NCBI GenBank assembly: GCA_902729315.2 | Contig: LR746269.1 | Span: 67,001 to 131,000, forward strand | DNA from: Spirodela intermedia | Lineage: Eukaryota; Streptophyta; Magnoliopsida; Alismatales; Araceae | Reading direction: 5' to 3' | Length of the DNA: 64,000 nucleotides | Shown: in pieces, positions 12,396 to 24,326 of the stretch | Numbering within the stretch: position 1 is the first letter of the stretch | How the letters are laid out: every line of letters begins with the position of its first letter | Position numbers and translations under genes: made by a program | The notes under the pieces: generated by a model | What the model saw: only the letters and a program-made list of their open reading frames with translations | What the model was told of the DNA's origin: nothing | The model's database searches: none

Positions 12396-15300
12396 TCAGT
12401 CCTGTTTGGGACCACTGGTCTTTGACGGACCCGCCCTCTCCACCATGACATCGTATAGTTGCTTTCCATTCTGCACAAGACATGGAACGAGTGCTATGAA
12501 CAAACAAAGTCGTTATGAAGTCGAGGCTTATTTTTTCACTCCCATAGACACTTACAAAAATCACAGGGAAGAAATGGACTTGTCCTTCTGGCTTTGTCTG
12601 TGTCTCTTTGAAGTACACCAATATTGGAAAATTAGGCCACCAAAGCTCCCAATTCACAAATGACGTATAACTGTATGAGAATATAACACCCCCAACGTCA
12701 TTCATTAAAAAAAAAAACGTACTAAATAATGGGAGAGAACACTGAGCTTACTTCCAGCGGTTTTTCCCACCAACAAAGACATTTTCTCCGGACTCTTGAA
12801 GTTCACTGCCAACTTTTACCTCCTAAAATATCAAAATGATATCAATCTCCATGTGGGCCTGGGCCTACCAGAAATTCATCAACAAATGATACAAACACCC
12901 CACTCCAGCGAGCTCTGAGATCATATCTAACAAGAGATCAAGCGACAATCCCTCATGCTTTTGGAAAACTTGAACACAGTCTAACAAATCGAGAGCATGC
13001 AGAAAAATATTTTCCAACCACGGGGTATCTAGGTGACGAAATCAGAGTTGCCCAGATGTTTGGAACGTTATTATTAATCTTAAAAAAGAAAAATCGTAAA
13101 TCTCACTAAAATCACCAAGTATCCACAAAAAAAATCTACTTTCTTAAGTCGATCATCTCAGTGGCAGAACCTCCAATTTATCCACATGCTTCAGATTCAC
13201 TTGCTCCAAACCCATGCGATCATGATGGAATAAAAGAGGAAGTAAAATTCTGGTGAATTGTTTCAAGTCGTGACTTTCGTCCCTACAGACCGTAAATTTA
13301 CGCCATGAATTTGACGCATGATTCTCGAGGGTCTTCTACGAAGAAACAAAGAAATTAAATTTAACTTGAGGAGACAGACTTATATGCTTCTCTATTCCAG
13401 CATATCATGCTTGTACGGGTAAAAAAAAAGTAAATTTAGAATTGTGAGATAAGCAACTATCCGCCCTTAAACAGACCAGCAAAAAAAAAAGGTGTGAGAC
13501 GAAGAGAACAAACCAGGGCTTCTTCGTCAAATACAAATCGTACTCGAGTTGTCTGCATGGACAAAAAGAATTAATCAGATGAATTTATAACGATCCAAAA
13601 TAAATGCTATCCGCAGCAGCCTTTAGAACTGAAGCTTTCGACATCAAGAAAACTATATGGGTCCCACAAAAAATTCCTTAGCCAGGGGAGAATTTTCCTA
13701 TCTTCTTTATGCAGGAATATCCAACAGGAGTAAATACACGCATAACATTGTCCAGTGAAAGAATCTATGTGCCAAACGTAGATGAAAATATACCTACATA
13801 AATCATGCAAGGATGTCAGGAATAATAAAATTTATGCGTTAGTATCCATCTGATCCATTATCCGAACCATGTATGAAGGTACTTCGTGGGGAAGCAAGAA
13901 TGTTAAATGGTATAAATGCAATGCCATATCGAGCAGAAGGGGTTTCTAAGGTACAAATTCACTTCATAAATGGCATCACAATGTTTGACTGAGGACCAGT
14001 AAGTAGCTAATGGCCAGTAAAATTATCCATTCCTTTTTACTTAACCTGAAATAAGAGAAGCAATCCAAGAAGGCCAACTGGAGCAGCAGTCAATAAATTA
14101 TCTTGGTATACGAGCCAACCAGCAGAACCTGTTCCAGCGAATACTCACAGTCAGTTGCGACAGCAACATACAGTATTTTAGGGTTCCATCATATATTGTC
14201 TACCGAAAAGCATGGTCCAACTATTACAGACCTATGAGAAATGGTTTCCTGAATGTGGAGTCATACTTGCAAAATATAACATCATCAGTTGTATCGGTTA
14301 CTAAATGACAAATGGCAGAACGACGCACATCCAAGTTTTTAGTGAGGGCAAAGAAGACAGTAACAAGGGAACTGTGTTCTCTCTTTAAAATGCATCCCTT
14401 CGCACATGGACTGATGATTCCAAAGCAAAATGTTTTGAGTCTGTCCTTTTTTAAGAAATCCTTGCCAGGATGGAAAGTTAAGTCCCCTCCTTCCCTGTAG
14501 ATTGCTAAGAACAAAAAGGGTATTATAACTTTCCACTTAAGAGTTCAGAAGGCAACAGCACCCATGTCAAGCGTGTGTTCTGGACCAAAAGGATTCCTCT
14601 ACAAAACCTACGGCCCCTAGTTCTCAACCGGCATGGCAAAAGTTCACTCGGAATTTCCATTTAATACCAAATTAAGCGAAGTATCTGTGAACCCTGTGAA
14701 CCCTGAATTCAGTCCATTCGCCGTCTGAACAAATTTACATTCTTGTTAATGTACGAAGGGTTCCCGAAAGTATCTGCAGTTGATACTTGAATCCTCCTTT
14801 TGTTGCCTGGAACATATCTGCAGGGTCCACGCCTTGAGCTCGGTGCAGAAAGGCTTCACGGGATGAAACGAAATGAAGAATCCCCACACGAAAACTCGGC
14901 CGGAGGGCGTGTAAAATTAAGCAATTGGAAGGCATTTTCCTCAAACGATGCATTCTAACTAGATCAGTATGGTCGGGTAAACAATCGACTCACCAAGTAG
15001 CACAAGTGGTATTCTGTAGTCTGGATCAGGGATCACGACCTCCACCTTCTTGGCCTTGGTCTTCCCCCCTGCCTGTCAAACAGAAGAGAAGGAAAGAGCG
15101 AAAAAGAATCATCAACCCGCACCCCCTCCGGTCCCGCCCCCCCACCCCTTGGAGGTATGGTTACATGAAGCCTACGCCAACCCCGCAGGAAGGGTGATTC
15201 TGAAAAACTGTAAGCAAAAACGTGCCGAAAAATTGCATAATACAGACGGATAAGGCGACTACAGCCGAGGAGATCCCATTGGCACGGTTGCAGCGTGGCC

Positions 15301-15720
15301 TTCTAATATACAATCCCTGGCGAATGGGGATGCTTCTCCGCGGCAGGGTACAGCCTCCTCTGAGGGCGTTCCCCCTCCAGCATGCCTCGATGCTTCTATA
15401 ACAGCCCCCTGACCAAATCCAGCGTTAAAAACGGCCTCAACTTTGCGTTTCTTTTCTTGCGTTCTTCAGGTCAAAAATCGAAAGGAAGCATTCGGGCGGA
15501 AATTCGCACCGGGAGGTCCAATTCAAAATTAAGACGAGATTGCGTAGCGTCATTCATGTCCGAGTATCAGGGCGACGATAAGGTCACCAGGAAATAAAAA
15601 TAAAAATAAAAAGACGTGAACGAGAATGAAGGAAGCGGCGAGAGGAGAGTTACTCGGAGATGCAATGGAGGCAGGAAGAAGACTTGGAGCAGATATCGGG
15701 GAGAAGGCGGTCACCGCCAT
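12396..15720 (-). CDS. DUF3119 family protein, predicted chloroplast membrane protein
   Basis: Eight exons: 15720-15654, 15408-15263, 15072-14994, 14128-14046, 13552-13514, 12822-12752, 12670-12556, 12470-12396; 675 nt, 224 residues, all junctions GT-AG and in phase. Residues 1 to about 72 are rich in Ser, Arg and Ala with few acids, as in a chloroplast transit peptide. The conserved body reads VEVVIPDPDYRIPLVLL, a hydrophobic segment around residues 109-125 ending GLLGLLLLFQ, then TTRVRFVFDEEAL, SGENVFVGGKNRWNYTSFV, WELWWPNFPILVYFKE and NGKQLYDVMVERAG. These are hallmarks, from memory, of the DUF3119 family shared by cyanobacteria and plants. Molecular function is unknown. Exon 5 is only 39 nt. 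Confidence 0.88.
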
Positions 15721-16299
15721 TTCCCAATTCTCCCTCCCCTTGTTCTCTGAGGATTGAGGAGAATCGCGCTCCCGGGAGTTTTGGACCAGAAGGACAATGC
15801 GGATAGGACAAAGGGAAATATCAAGCTGGCTGCGCCCTGTGTACTAACCCCCGTTGCGGACTTGCTCGCAGCAACCATACTACTTCAAGGTGGGCGGGCC
15901 GGGCAGCCCCCGACAGATTCTGTTTGTTAAGGCTTTTATCGGAAAAAGAAATGAAAGACATTTTAATTTTCTTTTGTGGGAAAAGATGGATTCTTCAGGG
16001 CTTCAAAAAAGTCAACGACTGTTATTATCTCATGCATCGGAGTAAAGTGACAGCCAAATTTCAGTCACATTTTATCTTTGATTTAGTATTTTCACGGTCT
16101 CGTCATATGGGGAAGCACGAGCTGGAGGAACGGGGTAGTCGATTCACATCCTATGCAAGATGAAAGATGCGGACTTTCATGCTCCCCGGTTATCCAAGAA
16201 CAACATGCACAGCGCCTCTAGGACCGCATCCGCTTATTCCTGGTAGATTACAGGAAGGGAGGACGCCCACTGAGAAAGGGAAGGCCGCAGCGCAGCCCC
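15721..16299. other. Short intergenic: DUF3119 promoter and LEA 3' UTR
   Basis: The two minus-strand genes are 579 bp apart. The half next to 15721 should hold the DUF3119 5' leader and promoter; the half next to 16300 should hold the LEA 3' UTR. I see no TATA box I would trust. Confidence 0.5.
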
Positions 16300-18011
16300 T
16301 CACATCTTCCCGTGAGGATCTGTGCGCCCTTCCTCCCCTATCCTGCCCACATCGTAGAAGCTCTTCCCAGCCAACTGCTCCGACGCCTTGGGGCAACCCT
16401 CTACATCGCCCTCCCCCACCGCCTCGTCCCTCGACCCCACCAGTTTCTCCTTGAGCGCCGACAAGATCCCGCCCTTCGCCGGAACACCTCCCCTGTTGTT
16501 TACACGAACGAACGGCTAATTAACCACACAGGAATTCCTGACCATTTCCGTCCATAGAGACGGAGATACCTCTCCGCCTTGGCGTCCCGAGCCTCATCGG
16601 CCTCGTGCCTCGGTTCTTCCTCCGCTTCTTTCTCCCTCAGATGCAGCCCTTCCATCTTCTCTCTCGCCGTCTTCTCCGTCGCCATCGTCTTCTCCTGTCA
16701 AAAACAAATGCATCGCGCACTCCCGTCATCTCTTGCAGGAGCCAGTAAATTTATCGCAGACCCCAGCAAGAAAAGAGGAAAAGGAAGAAGATTGGCCCGG
16801 CTACTGATACAACTCTCGTATCAGCAATCGCCGTACCCAGCAGAGAAGAGAAACACAGGACGTAGCCCTATTAACGCCCAAGTCTCCACATACATGTTAC
16901 TGACCCCCTCTTGCTTTCAGACATCTCTAATCGATCTTCTTCGCGCTCTTTCTTGTCCTACCCTCCGGAAATATAAGTTAACCCACAAAAGTATTTCCCA
17001 GACATAAGAATATTGAAACTAAACTAAAAGCCGCACCTTGGTTGCTTCATCCATCTCATCCGCCTTCTCCTTCGCTCCTTCCTTCTTTCCCGTCAGCAGC
17101 TCCATGGCCTTCCTCGCTGCGTCCGCCGCCGACTCCTTGTACTCGGCCATCCTCTCCCCCACTGTCTCCTTGCCCTCTCTCGCTTTCTCACCCGCTGTGT
17201 CCTTGTATTCCGCGGTCTTACTCGCAGCAACGTCCTTCGCCTCCCTCGCCCTCTCAGCCGCTGCGTCCTTGTGCTCTTGCGTCTTCTGAATGGTGGATTC
17301 CTCGGACTCTCCAACCTTCTTCACGGCCGATTCCTTCGCCTCCCTTGCCTTCTCAGCAGCCGTATCCTTGTACTCCCCCGTCTTCTGTGCGGTGGTGTCC
17401 TTGGCCTCCCTCGCCTTCTCCGCAGCGGTATCCTTGTACTCCCCCATCTTCTGTGCGGTGGTGTCCTTGGCCTCCCTCGCCTTCTCCGCAGCGGTATCCT
17501 TGTACTCCTCCATCTTCTGTGTGGTGGTGTCCTTGGCCTCCCTCGCCTTCTCCGCAGCGGTATCCTTGTACTCCCCCATCTTCTGTGCGGTGGTGTCCTT
17601 GCCCTCCCTCGCCTTCTCCGCGGCAGTATCCTTGTATTCACTTGCCTTTCCCGCCGTGCCCTCCCTCACCTCTCCTGCCCTCTGGACGGTGGCGTCCTTA
17701 GCCTGGGCGGCCCTCCCTGCGGCCGCCTCCTTGGCCTCGCCCGCCTTCTCCGCCGTTTCGTGGGCCTTGCCCGTGGCCACCTCCTTGGCGTGCTCGTAGG
17801 TGTCGTGAACCGCCCTAAAGAGGGACTTGGTCCCTTCCTGGAGGCTTTCGAGCACCCCCCGCGGATGCTGCTCCGTCGATTCGGGGGCACCACCGGCGGC
17901 CACCACCGCAGCCTGTCCCCTGGACTCCTCCCCTTCGGGCGCGGCTTTCTTGGCGGCGGTCTCCGCCTCCTTGGCTGCACTCTCGGCTCTCTCTTCCTGT
18001 CTAGACGACAT
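16300..18011 (-). CDS. ECP63-like: LEA protein, ECP63-like (group 3, LEA_4)
   Basis: Late embryogenesis abundant protein, thought to protect membranes and proteins during seed drying. Three exons: 18011-17037 (325 codons), 16694-16570 and 16492-16300; 430 residues, all in phase. The N-terminus MSSRQEERAESAAKE and the block GTKSLFRAVHDTYEHAKEVA match ECP63-type proteins. Residues about 85-310 are 11-residue amphipathic repeats of the type AAEKAREAKDT, arranged as 22-residue units such as EYKDTAAEKAREAKDTTAQK. Exon 2 keeps the KTAREKMEGLHLREKEAEEE block, and exon 3 ends with the family tail SFYDVGRIGEEG. The N-terminal 325-codon exon alone would look like a full LEA gene; the two short 3' exons are easy to miss. 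Confidence 0.9.
17395..17640 (-). repeat. 66-bp tandem repeat inside the LEA coding exon
   Basis: Near-identical 66-bp units start at 17395, 17461, 17527 and 17593, each coding one 22-residue LEA double repeat. Differences are a few single bases. More diverged units flank them on both sides. Confidence 0.85.
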
Positions 18012-18018
18012 GCTCTCC

Positions 18019-18056
18019 CGCTCTCTCGCTCTCTCGCTCTCTCGCTCTCTCGCTCA
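18019..18056. repeat. CTCTCTCG microsatellite in the LEA 5' leader
   Basis: An 8-bp unit repeated about four times just upstream of the LEA start codon; on the coding strand it is a GA-rich leader tract. Confidence 0.8.
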
Positions 18057-18124
18057 AATCTTCTCCGTTGGCCTTGCTCCCCTTCTCCGTCGGTGTCTTC
18101 CGCAGCTCTAGATTGCTCGAAGTA

Positions 18125-18133
18125 CTATATAAT
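18125..18133 (-). promoter_or_regulatory. TATA box of the ECP63-like LEA gene
   Basis: TATATAGTA on the minus strand about 115 bp upstream of the start codon, leaving a leader of about 85 nt, which is typical. Confidence 0.6.
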
Positions 18134-18235
18134 GGAGGGGAAGGTTCTGCGAGAGGATCAGGACGAGACGATGAGATACGGAAGTTGGACTCCGGTAGGG
18201 CTCCAGCTGCCGGACATGCAGCCCTCAAAACTGAG

Positions 18236-18281
18236 GACACGTCGAAGATGAGATAGAGCGCGGCGGCGGAGGCCGCCACGT
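18236..18281 (-). promoter_or_regulatory. Two ABRE elements upstream of the LEA TATA box
   Basis: ACGTGTC (18242-18236) and ACGTGGC (18281-18275) on the minus strand, 39 bp apart and about 105-155 bp upstream of the TATA box. Paired ABREs at this distance are the classic abscisic-acid and seed-maturation signal for LEA genes. Expression is inferred, not shown. Confidence 0.65.
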
Positions 18282-18480
18282 CGGGTGCTGAGTCTGCCAC
18301 CTGCCTCGAAAGGCCTTCCCGCCGGAAAGCCCGCTTTTCTGACGAAGGGAAGCTGAGAGCTTCTAGAGGGACCCATCCATTTCCACTGGAAAGACATTCC
18401 ATTCCATCTGATAAAGAGAAGGGGGATTGGTCGGTGGGCGGTGGGGGGGCAGAGAGATGATGCATCAATCCATCTGCAGG

Positions 18481-18488
18481 CATGCATG
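18481..18488 (-). promoter_or_regulatory. RY element CATGCATG
   Basis: A perfect palindromic RY/Sph element, the binding site of ABI3/FUS3-type B3 factors, about 355 bp upstream of the LEA TATA box. A shorter CATGCA copy is at 18215-18220. The element may instead lie in the 3' flank of the ceramidase gene. Confidence 0.5.
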
Positions 18489-18693
18489 TTCATTTGGAAC
18501 ACAATAAAAGGGCAGAGGATGCACACGCTACACTGTCTGTTCACGTCGAAATCAAATAAAAAATCCGTCGTCGCGCCCCATTTACAAGGACCCTGGTCCT
18601 TCTTCGTCCCTCACCCTGCAGCGGCCACTCCACCTTCCAGAGAGACGAGACAGAAGCCGCAGCAGCCGCGCCCTTCTGGAGTGGAGAGTAGAG

Positions 18694-20501
18694 TCACTGC
18701 CGCTTGGGCTTCTCGATCTTCACGTAAGGGAACAACCCGAGGGCGCGGACGACGCGCGGCTGCCACCCCAGCTGCTGCGCCCGGCAGAACATCAGGAACG
18801 TGTTGGCGTAGTAGGAGTTGAAGCCCATAAAGACGTGCCACCACGCGTGCCCCTGCGGATTGATGCGCCACCGGGACACCCCGTCGCAGAGAAACCGGTC
18901 CACCGACCAGCAGAGGCTGCCGAGGATGAGCGTCGCCACGAAGTGCTGTGCGAGCCGCTTGGCGGCCGCGTCTGTGGTGTAGATGTAGTACTTGTACATC
19001 CGCGGGATGCAGAGGAGTAGCAGGGCCACGTAGTGTAGCTTGAACGCCAGTTCGAAACGAGCCAAAGAATGGACGACCGCAAAGGAGGCGCCGTACAGGA
19101 ACAGAAATGTGGGCATCGTGCTTCGGTAGTGCCAGTCCGGCGAGTAGAGCACGTAGAGGTAGAGAAGCACCTCCCAGACCATGGGCGTTTCATCGCTTTG
19201 TTGTTGCCTGCGAATTTGATCAACCAAGTCCCCAGATGAAACGTCAGCAGAATGCGCCACTCCAGCCAATCCGTGGAAATGAAACATCGCACTTCAAGTA
19301 AAGGCTTAAAATTTAAGAGTTCAATATGAAAACAGACCGTCGCAGGGCCCCACTTGTGGAACAAACGAGTGAATCTGAAGTAGCGCACATTGATGAACAT
19401 TATAAAGATCAGAAAACGTAATGCCCAAAAGGAGGCCAATAAAAAGGTTCGCGGAATACATCTACAAATATTAAGCATTTACAACGAAATCGACCGAACA
19501 CAACAAACATTCTTGAGAAAACGTAGGAAACTTTATCCTCAGAAATGATTAGGAGACAAAAGTACGATTATCAATATACATACGCATATGTGTCTTAGAT
19601 ACGAAATTAAAAATCATATTCTCCAGAAAAGGGCCTTCCTGAAAAGCTAGTTAGTCATCAGCATTTTCAGGTACTGCATTTCAAAGCGAATTTCTTATAG
19701 AACTAATCCAGGAGGAAACACACCATCCGCGCAATAGCCCACACTATGCTCGCAGCCAGTTTTATACCATTCCGAGTCTCCTAATGGATTTGTTATCTCT
19801 AAACATCTTACAGCCGAAACCCCCGTCCACCAATGCTCTCCACTGCGAAGTGAATCTTGAAATGTCTACATATCAGCAGTAACTTCAATTTTGTGCAATA
19901 TTAATCAAGGTCGTTCCTAGGCAGGGACAGGTAGGCTAGCTTTCAATACATCTCCTCACAAGAAAACAACTTATGTGGATACAGAGACATTGAACCTGCA
20001 ACTTTCATTGCAGCAGGGGAACGTCTTGAAGCATATCAACTTCGATATAGCAGAAAATCCTTCATCCATCTTGGATATTCATCACTGTAGTTTGCATGCC
20101 AGACAACCCATTTCCTAAATATGACTTCGTGCCAGAACATTACAAACAAGCTTCTTACATAGCAAAAGCACATCCTTATATAACATGTATATCAAATTAA
20201 GCAGGTCAAAAGCAAACAGACTAAGTTAAGTTACAAGTACTCACACGTGACGCAATGTGCTGTGGAACAGCATGCTCCCAATTGCAAGAATCATATTAGA
20301 CACATGAAGAACGCTAAATCTTCTCTCAAAACGTTGTCTCAGCGCATTTATCAGACCAATAAGTGCCAAAATAATGCAGGGAATGTTAGATATTGTGTTA
20401 TGAAGCTCTGCCACATATGAAGAGTGAGCATAATTTTTCTCGCACCAATCCATGGTAGAGGTGACAGGCCCCCAAAAACTTGGCACCACAGATTCGGCCA
20501 T
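18694..20501 (-). CDS. ACER: Alkaline ceramidase
   Basis: Membrane hydrolase that splits ceramide into sphingoid base and fatty acid in the ER/Golgi. Two exons: 20501-20245 and 19207-18694; 256 residues, close to the roughly 255 of Arabidopsis ACER. The join is within a Val codon (donor CACGT|GTGAGT, acceptor CGCAG|G). Several transmembrane helices are evident, for example around 40-52, 65-80 and 115-133. Expected zinc-site residues are present: His80 in GSMLFHSTLRH, Asp91 in SDETPMVWE, and His206 and His210 in GHAWWHVFMGFNSYYANTF. The family opening SFWGPVTST and closing PYVKIEKPKRQ are intact. I chose the ATG at 20501; a leader intron probably lies upstream. Confidence 0.95.
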
Positions 20502-23500
20502 CAATATAATGTCTAATTATATATCTGTATGTTTATACGTGTCTGTGCACTTTAGGTACGCATAGCTGGAAGTCCTATTACGAACTAGAGGCAGGCTCGA
20601 GCAGCTGATAATCTTTGCACCTACAGATTGTAAGCAAAAAGTCAACTGAAATTAGAATTAAATAATAATAATATCAAATGCTCAATAACCAGTAATATCA
20701 ACAATATTTGAGAACCATACACAACAGAATTGAATAATAATATGAGCAGAGCCTAAATATCAGACGAGATTTCAGCGGTACAAAGGTATTGCGGAGTTAA
20801 CTAGGTCAAAACAAAATTGGCCAATGACATTAGATCCCACTGATGGTTTATTCTAGTAATGAATACTGATTTAAAAAAACACAACATCTTGATACAGGGA
20901 ATTGGATTTGTGACCAGGCCAGCAGACCGACTTTGACCTGGATTGAGATCAGACGAGGCCAAATCAGCCAATGTGAAGAAAAAGCTTGATACGGGGAAAA
21001 AAAAATGGAACAAGGATATTACTGCAATTTTAATGAGCTGGTTCTGCAAACTTTATCAACCCACCCACCCCGGTGTGGAAACCATGATTTCTGACCCATA
21101 ACAGAAGAGGCTGCTCATGGAGCAGATCTCCAGGCCATGACAAGCAGCCCCCTGCCCTTGCGACTGGGTGGAGGCGGTGAGTTATTTCCCTTCCTGCTTG
21201 TCTTCCTTTTCCACGAACAGGCAGGTTGTGCCTCCGTCTTCCTCCTCTAATACCAGCATTACTGCTAGAAACTGTCCGTACTGTCAGGAACTTTCCCGAT
21301 TTATCCAAAGTCAATGGATTTCAAATTGATTCAACCCATAAATTGAACTGATGCAGGCGGATTATATTGTTTGCCTAAAAGGGATGTTTCCTTCCCAACA
21401 AACTGGCTTTAGATTGACCAACCATGCATATCGTGCATAAAACCATGTTTGAATCTACTTTCCCCACTCCTTTTCTTTTGTTTCATGCCATTTAAGGTGT
21501 GTGGTATAACTGATGAGAGATCATGGCTACTATACCTGACCGACTTGGGACTTTACGTCTCCCATTGGCCGTGCCTACATGTTTTTGGCTCACATCCAAA
21601 AACATTGTTCAGGCTCAATCGATAAATTTAACCTCAGCAGACACAAATCCACGGAAAACACCATAAAAATCCATTCATCTTTCCCTTTCAGTCGTTAAAA
21701 AGCCAAGAGGAATACATCTGTAGATTAGTGACAACTGGAAGGAAGATTGGACTAGAATATCACAGAGACTTGTTCCATCTGTCACAAAGCCACTGAAAAT
21801 GGACCTTGGCTGACATCACAGATAACTCAGATCCAAATGACATCTCTCAACTCATATTAATTATTCAGTCACAACTGTACAAGCAGCATGTCAAACAAAC
21901 TGCTGACTTCCGCAAGCTGAATTGAGAAAAGGAAAAATCGGTTAGATGTATCAAAAAGCACAAGGAAGCGTGATGACACATAGAGTAGAGAGAAGAAGGA
22001 ACAGGGAGCCAAGACACAGAATTGGATTGATCTGGTCACAAAAATAAATAGTGACGTTGAAAGAACGAAGGAAAATAAAAGAGTTTTGGAGAAGCGAAAC
22101 AAGGCTAATCCGACACACAGGTAGCTTATCAGTTGGGATTTGAGAAGCCAAAATGGAATGGGTGACCGTGTCAATAATAAGAAAACTAGGCTGGAGTTGA
22201 AAATAGATGTGAGACATGAAACCGAGAGTTACCCACGTGGAATGAGAGTACTCCCATCGTTTATTCACTGGTAAGAGATGTCACCATCACCGCGATCGTT
22301 ACTAATGGCAAGGGTGGCTGCAGGTGGGCTTCGTTTTCCATGATAGCCGCAAAGGCACCACATAATTTATAGCCATTACCCTTTCCAGATGACGAATAAC
22401 GAATTTGGATGGCAACTAATCAAAGCAGCTTACTTTCCCCCATGGATTCTCCTTCATTGTTGAAAAAATAACTAAAAAGTATCATGCGACCACGAAAAAT
22501 ACTTCCAAACAAAGGGATTCGCAAAGCAGTAGGCGATGCCTTCCAGAAAGGGTCAGGCTGGGACGGGCAGTAATTATGAAAGATCCCTTTCACCAACCAT
22601 TCTACTTCTAGCCGAGAATCTACAGATCTCGAGAGGCAGAAACTTTCACTTTCACCTTCAACCAACATGCATCTACGATGCCACCGCTTTTTTCCTAGGG
22701 AGCCATGGAGTCTCGATGCGATGAGATCATTTTTAATGCGATTAAATGCTGATGTGCTATCCTTGAATTGATTTATCCGATCTTTGGAGGCTTAGAGAAG
22801 CGCAAAAATCAAATAGGCAATCAAGGACCTTACCGTCAGGAGGAGGAAGTCTCCAGACAGGGCAACTCCGGAGTCGTTCACCGCGTAAGGGAAACCTCAA
22901 ATCCCAGCTCTCGGTGTTACAAGCACCCCGCGCGACGGATCTCGACAAGAATTACCACCCGATGGAGAAGACCAGGCCGCCCGCGTCCCCTATTCGGTTT
23001 GGATCGGAAGGCATCAAGACGACCGCTGGCGCCCTGCGTCAGACACGAGCCAGCGGATCGGGATCCCTCCGCGCCGCCGAGGAGCGGAAGCGGAGGAGGG
23101 AGGGGAGGGGTTAGGGTTTGGGGGGGGTGTGGGGGAAGAGAGGAGAGAGGATGAGACGAGGGTGGGGAGGGCGGCGGGGGGTGCAGGCGTTCTAGCGCGA
23201 ACTCTGAATTGCTCTTGCGGGAGGGAGAGACCGAGATTTGGGTTAGCAGTTTTAGGCGAGCCACCACCCTGTTTTGACTCACCTTCTCTTCCGCGAGAAA
23301 AGGGGGGGGAAGAGGGGGGGGGAGGATATGAACGCACGGCCGTCACGCACGCGGCGTTTAATTGTTTCGAAAGCCCAAGCGCCAGTCAGCGATCAGTACC
23401 GACTCCTCTCGACGCCACACGAACCGACCGTAGCCTCTCCTCTCCTCTACTCTCTTCTCTCCTCTCGAAGCCCGCTTAGCACCATCCCCCCACCTCCCAC

Positions 23501-24326
23501 CGAGGAGCAACTCCCGGTTCCTTCTCATCGGCGTGTGAAGGAATGGAATCTAAATCGTAGGTAATGCAGTCGGGCATCTCGTCACCAGATCAGCAACCCG
23601 ACGACCAAAGTCCCCCCCTGACTCCTTACCCGACTTATGGTTCGACGACCAAAGCCATGGCTTCCTCCCGCTGACTTCCGTCGGTCGGTATTTGCACCCA
23701 GACTCAGTTGCCACACGTCAAGCAATTGGCATAAAAGATACAGGAATGCACCGATGTACAGTAACAGAAGATCAAAGCAGGGCTAATTTTGTGACCGACG
23801 AGGGTTGGGGGTTTGGATGTCTCTACGAAAATAGGCGGCCGCACCACAGTGGACGGTGTCGATTTTTCGGCGTAGCCGACGAGCGGATGTCCGGACGGAC
23901 GGCCTCTTATCGCCTAACCATCATCGCTGGGAATGAGGCTTCCATTCTCTCTTCCACAAACTTCTTTCCTCCGGCCCCGACCAAGAAGCGGCGGGGACTC
24001 TGCCCTCCCTTCACCCAAGCCCTTGCGATTGACGAGGGAGTCCACGGCTTGCGATAGGGGGGGGGACCCAAATTTTTTACCTTCCACGCCCGGTAAACTC
24101 CGACCTCTCACTTTTCCCTCTCCCCTCAATAGTTCAGCTCCCACTTCGCCTGAGGGATTTTCGGCAATTCTCGCCGGAATTCTGGGGAATTTGGCGATTT
24201 CCGAGGTTTCCCGGGCCAAATACCTCAACTTGATCTTGATATAATGGGTTGGGATGACGACATTTTGTGAAGTCCTCTATTTCTCTTCCCTCCTTGGTGT
24301 CTAGGTTCTCTGGTTTTGGCGCACTC
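20502..24326. other. Divergent intergenic region: ceramidase leader and J-protein promoter
   Basis: 3.8 kb without a supported coding gene. A GC-rich, CpG-rich block at about 22850-23500 contains a minus-strand GTAAGG donor candidate (exon side ending at 22834) and an AAACCCTAA telo-box near 23110. The ceramidase transcript may therefore begin there and splice a leader intron of about 2.2 kb down to just upstream of 20501 (possible acceptors near 20600). The right part, about 23500-24326, is the presumed promoter and leader of the plus-strand J-protein gene. Open frames in the block look like shadows of GC-rich sequence. Confidence 0.45.

Noticed and set aside
17042-18251. Long plus-strand open frames opposite the LEA gene (for example 17271-18251, 326 codons)
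   Set aside because: They are mirror images of the LEA repeats: biased codon use leaves all frames open. No family similarity and a Leu/Pro/Arg repeat composition.
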